Source: Sphingobacterium prati (GTDB lineage Bacteria > Bacteroidota > Bacteroidia > Sphingobacteriales > Sphingobacteriaceae). Taken from it: a DNA stretch of 64,000 nucleotides. How positions within the stretch are numbered: position 1 is the first letter of the stretch; the number at the start of each line of letters is the position of its first letter. The position numbers were made by a program, and so were the translations under genes. The notes under the pieces are model-generated. The model had not been told where the DNA came from. It made no database searches and saw only the letters and a program-made list of their open reading frames with translations. The stretch lies in assembly GCF_013167215.1 (NCBI RefSeq), contig NZ_JABJWY010000038.1:1-64000 (forward strand), given 5' to 3'. Of this stretch, positions 60,569 to 64,000 are shown one piece after another.

Positions 60569-61522
60569 TTATTCTGTCACAACGCCCATATTGCTGAATT
60601 TGTCAATGCGTTCTTTGATCAATGTATCGCTGTCCTTTGCTGTCAATTCAGCTAGATCTTTCAATAATTGCTCTTTCAGATTAGCCGCTGCTTTTGCAGG
60701 ATCTTGATGTGCCCCACCTAATGGTTCAGGAATAATACCATCGATCAAGCCATTACCCAACATATCAGTGGAAGTTAGTTTTAATGCTTCTGCAGCCTTC
60801 TCTTTATGATCCCAACTTCTCCATAAGATTGATGAACAAGATTCGGGAGAAATAACAGAATACCAAGTATGTTCCATCATATATACACGATTACCTACCC
60901 CGATACCCAAAGCTCCACCAGAAGCACCTTCACCTATAACCACACAGATGATCGGAACTTTAAGTACGGCCATCTCCATAAGGTTGCGTGCAATGGCTTC
61001 CCCTTGCCCCCGCTCTTCAGCTTCTAAACCTGGGTAAGCTCCCATGGTGTCGATTAATGTAATGACTGGCTTATTAAACTTTTCTGCCATTTTCATCAAG
61101 CGTAATGCTTTACGGTAACCTTCCGGATTGGCCATGCCAAAATTATGATATTGACGCTCTTTGGTATTTTTACCTTTCTGATGACCAATGATCATGACAG
61201 CATTACCATCGATAGAGGCCATTCCACCTACAATCGCCTTGTCGTCTTTTACCGTGCGATCACCATGCAATTCAATAAATTCATCGCAGATGGCTTCGAT
61301 ATAATCATAGGTCTGTGGACGATCCTGATGCCGTGACATTTGAACGTTCTGCCAACCCGTTAAATTGCTGTATATTTCTTTTTCCGTAGAAGCAAGTTTT
61401 TCCTCAAGTTCACGAACGGTTGCGCTCATATCCACCTGGGTTTTTTCGGCAACTTGTGTTACCTTTTCAATCTGCAATTGCAAATCTGCAATTGGCTTTT
61501 CAAAATCAAACGTGGTTTTCAT
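60569..61522 (-). CDS. accA: acetyl-CoA carboxylase carboxyltransferase subunit alpha
   Basis: The 317-residue subunit transfers carboxyl from carboxybiotin to acetyl-CoA, with AccD, in fatty acid synthesis. Family markers are FDFEKPIADLQLQIEKV at the N-terminal coiled coil, ELHGDRTVKDDKAIVGGMA, LIDTMGAYPGLEAEERGQGEAIARNL and the EGASGGALGIGVGNRVYM oxyanion region. Length is normal. It is monocistronic, with a strong terminator behind it. Confidence 0.96.
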   Translation of the reverse strand: MKTTFDFEKPIADLQLQIEKVTQVAEKTQVDMSATVRELEEKLASTEKEIYSNLTGWQNVQMSRHQDRPQTYDYIEAICDEFIELHGDRTVKDDKAIVGGMASIDGNAVMIIGHQKGKNTKERQYHNFGMANPEGYRKALRLMKMAEKFNKPVITLIDTMGAYPGLEAEERGQGEAIARNLMEMAVLKVPIICVVIGEGASGGALGIGVGNRVYMMEHTWYSVISPESCSSILWRSWDHKEKAAEALKLTSTDMLGNGLIDGIIPEPLGGAHQDPAKAAANLKEQLLKDLAELTAKDSDTLIKERIDKFSNMGVVTE

Positions 61523-61615
61523 ATATCTATTTTATGAAAATATTCAAGGGGCTAATTTAGCGCATTTTTTCCGAAATTAAAATTTGAGCATACAATATCA
61601 TTGGAAATCCTTTGT

Positions 61616-61623
61616 TACATTTG
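61616..61623 (+). promoter_or_regulatory. putative -7 box of the GH144-like gene
   Basis: TACATTTG fits TAnnTTTG and lies 59 nt before the ATG at 61683. No clear -33 element is seen at the usual spacing. Confidence 0.4.
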
Positions 61624-61682
61624 CGTTATAATCATTGTGGTGGCTTAGTTTTTGATTGTAAGCCTATGAAAAATGTTGACTT

Positions 61683-63866
61683 ATGCTGAAAAAATACTTT
61701 TACTTTCTTTTCCTGTGTATTTTGCCCATACTTGCAAGATCGGAAAGCTATCCGGAGGTGCTATTTGATAATAGTATAATCAATGGGAGCTACGCGAAAA
61801 GTATGGCACATTATACAGGAGAATCTTGGATACAAAATGTGAACCATAGCCTCCCGGTTTCAGATAGTTTGTTTTTTACACCTGGGAACTCATTGTCTTT
61901 GCGTTATGTTTCATCTCCCAATGGAAAATGGGAGGCCAGTATATTAAATGATAAGCAGAAATTTCAGTATATGATTGCTAAGGATGATCATTTAACCTTT
62001 AAATTATTTATCCAAAGCAATACTGAAAAGGGACAGTTGCCTAAAGTTGCCCTGCAACAACATGATTTGCGAAGCAATTCATTGGATATTAGCCATTATA
62101 TTGACGACTTTGCGTACGATACCTGGCTCAATGTCTCTATTCCAGTATCAAAATTTGAAGGGATTACCATTGGAAAGGCGGTGTCCTCGTTGCTGCTTGA
62201 ACAAAATGGAACCAGTGCAATTACACATCAGCTTTTTATTGATCAGATCGAGTTCTTGCCGAGAAACTACCCTAAGGTAAAGTTATCATCAGCTGCTATT
62301 TTGTCTAAAATAGGTGCGGTAGACAAACAAGTTGAACTTGTGTGGCAACTCCCATTAACCCCGAGCATCCGCTACGTGAAAATTTATCGATCAGAAGATA
62401 AACTTAATTATCAGCCTATTGCAGTCTTACCGATCTATGTGCAGAAGTGTCTCGATCGTGTGAATGAGTATAATAAAACCTATTATTATAAAATTGCCTG
62501 GGTTGATTTTAACTATGTAGAGTCGCCGTTTTCAGATGTAAAAGAAATACAAACCAAAAAAGCGGCCGATACGGAGATGTTAAGTTTTATTCGGAATGCT
62601 CACGTAAATTATTTTATTGATAATTATGATGTAAATAGTGGTATGTATCTCCCTGACCGTGGCAATCGTCAAGCTATTGTTTCAACAAATGAAACAGGCT
62701 ATGCCATTTTAGGTTTGCTTGTCGCAGCTGAAAATAACTTGATATCCAGACAAGCCTTGTTATCCCGGTTGACACGTATGGTGAAATTTCTGAGTGCCGC
62801 GCAAAATCACCAGGGTGTCTTTACTGCTTTTTATGACGGAAGACTCGGAGTGCCTTTCTATCGTGATTCTGTACCAACTTATGATGTAAGGGCAACTTCG
62901 CATTTGATGGAGTCATTATTAATTGCCCGGGAGTACTTTACCAAGGATGATCCGCAGGAGCAATCATTACGGAAATCAATTACAGCATTATGGGAAAGGA
63001 TAAATTGGAACTATTTTACAGACTGGAATAATCCAGATGTGCTTTGGAACAAATGGTCGCCTATAGATAGTACCGCAAGATCTTGTCCGCTCGGTGGATT
63101 TAATGAGAGTCTAAGTACCTATGTGCTTGCAATGTCGTCTCCAACGCATCCGTTAGCCACGTCGGCTTATACAAATGGATTTGCGACCAAACATACAGAA
63201 GGAATAGACTTAAGCGATGAATTGAGTGTTTTGGCGCCAGAGATAAAAACGAAGTTGAATGATTCTCTAGCGCAAGTGATAAGTAGCAATCCCTTGATCG
63301 GTAATATGGGAAATACACCCGTTTCCATTTATTCGGATGATAAGGTGATTTTCGCCAAGAGCATTGCAGGGGGCAATCTGACTGAATCACTAATGTCTGT
63401 GTATAGGCCGTTTTTAATCATGAATCCCGATGGAAAAGTGGATAATTTTGTGGATTATAAAAAGTATTTATCGGATTATATCCTTGCTCATAAAAGGAGA
63501 GATAACGAATTGAATATCGGTACCAGGTTTACGGATATCTGGGGTGTCGAAAAAGCCGATAATGCTTACGAGGGGTATCTTGTTAATCCAGCAATATCAA
63601 TAGCTTCTTATCCATTCGAAAAAGAAATAGGTTTGAAAGCCTTACGTAAATTTTATGAGGAGTACGCTGATGTCCTGTTCACACAATATGGATTCAGGGC
63701 ATGGATCGATCTTAAAAACAATGACGTCTCTGAAAGTTACCGGGCGAGAAATCAGGCGACAATAGCGGTAATGATTGAAAATGCGAATTCGGGGATGATC
63801 TGGAAATTGTATGAACAGATTCCTGAAATTAAAAAGACATTGGATACGGTATATTTGAAGAAATAG
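61683..63866 (+). CDS. glucoamylase/GH144-like secreted glycan hydrolase
   Basis: The 727-residue protein has a signal peptide (to about residue 20), an N-terminal carbohydrate-binding-like sandwich (ESWIQNVNHSLPV to IDQIEFLP), an FN3-type stretch (VELVWQLPLTPSIRYVKIYRS) and a C-terminal (alpha/alpha)6-barrel region of the glucoamylase (PF10091)/GH144 type from residue 300. Its marks are STNETGYAILGLLVAAENN, WWY-like WNKWSPIDST and GFNESLSTYVLAMSSPTHP. Family members cleave beta-1,2-glucan or related glucans. The substrate is not fixed by sequence. Start and promoter-like box agree. Confidence 0.78.
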   Translation: MLKKYFYFLFLCILPILARSESYPEVLFDNSIINGSYAKSMAHYTGESWIQNVNHSLPVSDSLFFTPGNSLSLRYVSSPNGKWEASILNDKQKFQYMIAKDDHLTFKLFIQSNTEKGQLPKVALQQHDLRSNSLDISHYIDDFAYDTWLNVSIPVSKFEGITIGKAVSSLLLEQNGTSAITHQLFIDQIEFLPRNYPKVKLSSAAILSKIGAVDKQVELVWQLPLTPSIRYVKIYRSEDKLNYQPIAVLPIYVQKCLDRVNEYNKTYYYKIAWVDFNYVESPFSDVKEIQTKKAADTEMLSFIRNAHVNYFIDNYDVNSGMYLPDRGNRQAIVSTNETGYAILGLLVAAENNLISRQALLSRLTRMVKFLSAAQNHQGVFTAFYDGRLGVPFYRDSVPTYDVRATSHLMESLLIAREYFTKDDPQEQSLRKSITALWERINWNYFTDWNNPDVLWNKWSPIDSTARSCPLGGFNESLSTYVLAMSSPTHPLATSAYTNGFATKHTEGIDLSDELSVLAPEIKTKLNDSLAQVISSNPLIGNMGNTPVSIYSDDKVIFAKSIAGGNLTESLMSVYRPFLIMNPDGKVDNFVDYKKYLSDYILAHKRRDNELNIGTRFTDIWGVEKADNAYEGYLVNPAISIASYPFEKEIGLKALRKFYEEYADVLFTQYGFRAWIDLKNNDVSESYRARNQATIAVMIENANSGMIWKLYEQIPEIKKTLDTVYLKK

Positions 63867-63962
63867 ATTTGTTACGATCCTGTGCAGGTAAAGAAGCACC
63901 TTTTTTGGACTTTTTTCCTTATATTTACACTGCTTAAATCGACAATAAATACGTTAAAAACG

Positions 63963-64000
63963 ATGCTTAGAAAAATTAATTTGGGGCTATTAGCTGTATC
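63963..64000 (+). CDS. truncated start of a further gene at the window edge
   Basis: An ATG at 63963 opens a frame to the window end with twelve codons, MLRKINLGLLAV, which looks like the start of a signal sequence. It follows the GH144-like gene by 96 bp in the same direction. The product is unknown. Confidence 0.4.
   Translation, partial: MLRKINLGLLAV

Noticed and set aside
1..64000. Prophage, integrative element or transposon
   Set aside because: No transposase, integrase, phage structural gene or terminal repeat was found; the tRNA-Lys repeat alone is too short to support one.

Overview
The window is a chromosomal segment of a Bacteroidota bacterium, most likely Sphingobacteriaceae and probably Sphingobacterium (inferred from gene content; no database search was possible). 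Supporting signs are a SusC/SusD pair, the GlmU-like sugar nucleotidyltransferase of the Bacteroidota type, type B ribosomal protein L31, futalosine-pathway MqnC, DUF4886, DUF1080 and DUF6428 families, promoters with a TAnnTTTG -7 box, AT-rich intergenic DNA and almost no Shine-Dalgarno sequences.

Layout. 1-5.1 kb: 5S rRNA and the rRNA operon terminator, a secreted SGNH-like protein, sucD, an RNA methyltransferase, rpsT, then an AraC regulator with a DUF1080 hydrolase. 5.4-13.1 kb: a succinate CoA-transferase, a PDZ-domain fragment, an orphan PqqD-like protein, a bestrophin, an Lrp regulator divergent from a Met/Cys PLP lyase, DoxX, and a Tyr-rich secreted protein. 13.3-15.9 kb: an arsenic operon (arsR, DUF6428, arsC-like, acr3) with two identical ArsR-type operators. 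16-24.4 kb: truncated haemoglobin, an orphan ExbD, Ogt, two tandemly duplicated tRNA-Ser genes, a second bestrophin, a GH25/rhodanese/thioredoxin operon, a small acidic protein outside standard ORF cut-offs, scpB and mqnC.

24.7-34.2 kb: an isolated SusC/SusD pair, PBP4-type DacB, a UMF1 transporter, a LutA-like Fe-S protein and a Tat-exported TIM-barrel protein. 34.4-39.1 kb: a tandem pair of POT peptide transporters and a CNNM/CBS (hemolysin-like) gene broken by a 1-nt frameshift. 39.2-42.6 kb: GH109 divergent from a NahK-like hexosamine kinase, with two LacI-type half-palindromic sites 32 bp apart, and a CBM9-like protein. 43.2-48.1 kb: core genes rpmE2, glmU-like, tpiA, prmA, mpl and an HTH regulator. 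48.2-51.6 kb: a second POT pair.

51.6-51.9 kb holds the least conventional DNA of the window: two arms of an 11-bp periodic repeat in opposite orientation around a hairpin. 52-58 kb: acyl-ACP desaturase, sufS-sufE, and a run of PhnB/YdeI/DUF1801/SRPBCC small proteins. 58-64 kb: GH29 fucosidase, tRNA-Lys with a neighbouring tRNA-like remnant, accA, and a glucoamylase/GH144-like secreted protein followed by the first codons of another gene.

Functional themes are glycan use (GH29, GH109, NahK-like, GH144-like, SusCD, DUF1080), peptide import (four POT carriers), and cell-wall turnover (GH25, DacB, Mpl). I found no CRISPR array, prophage, transposase or classic defence system.
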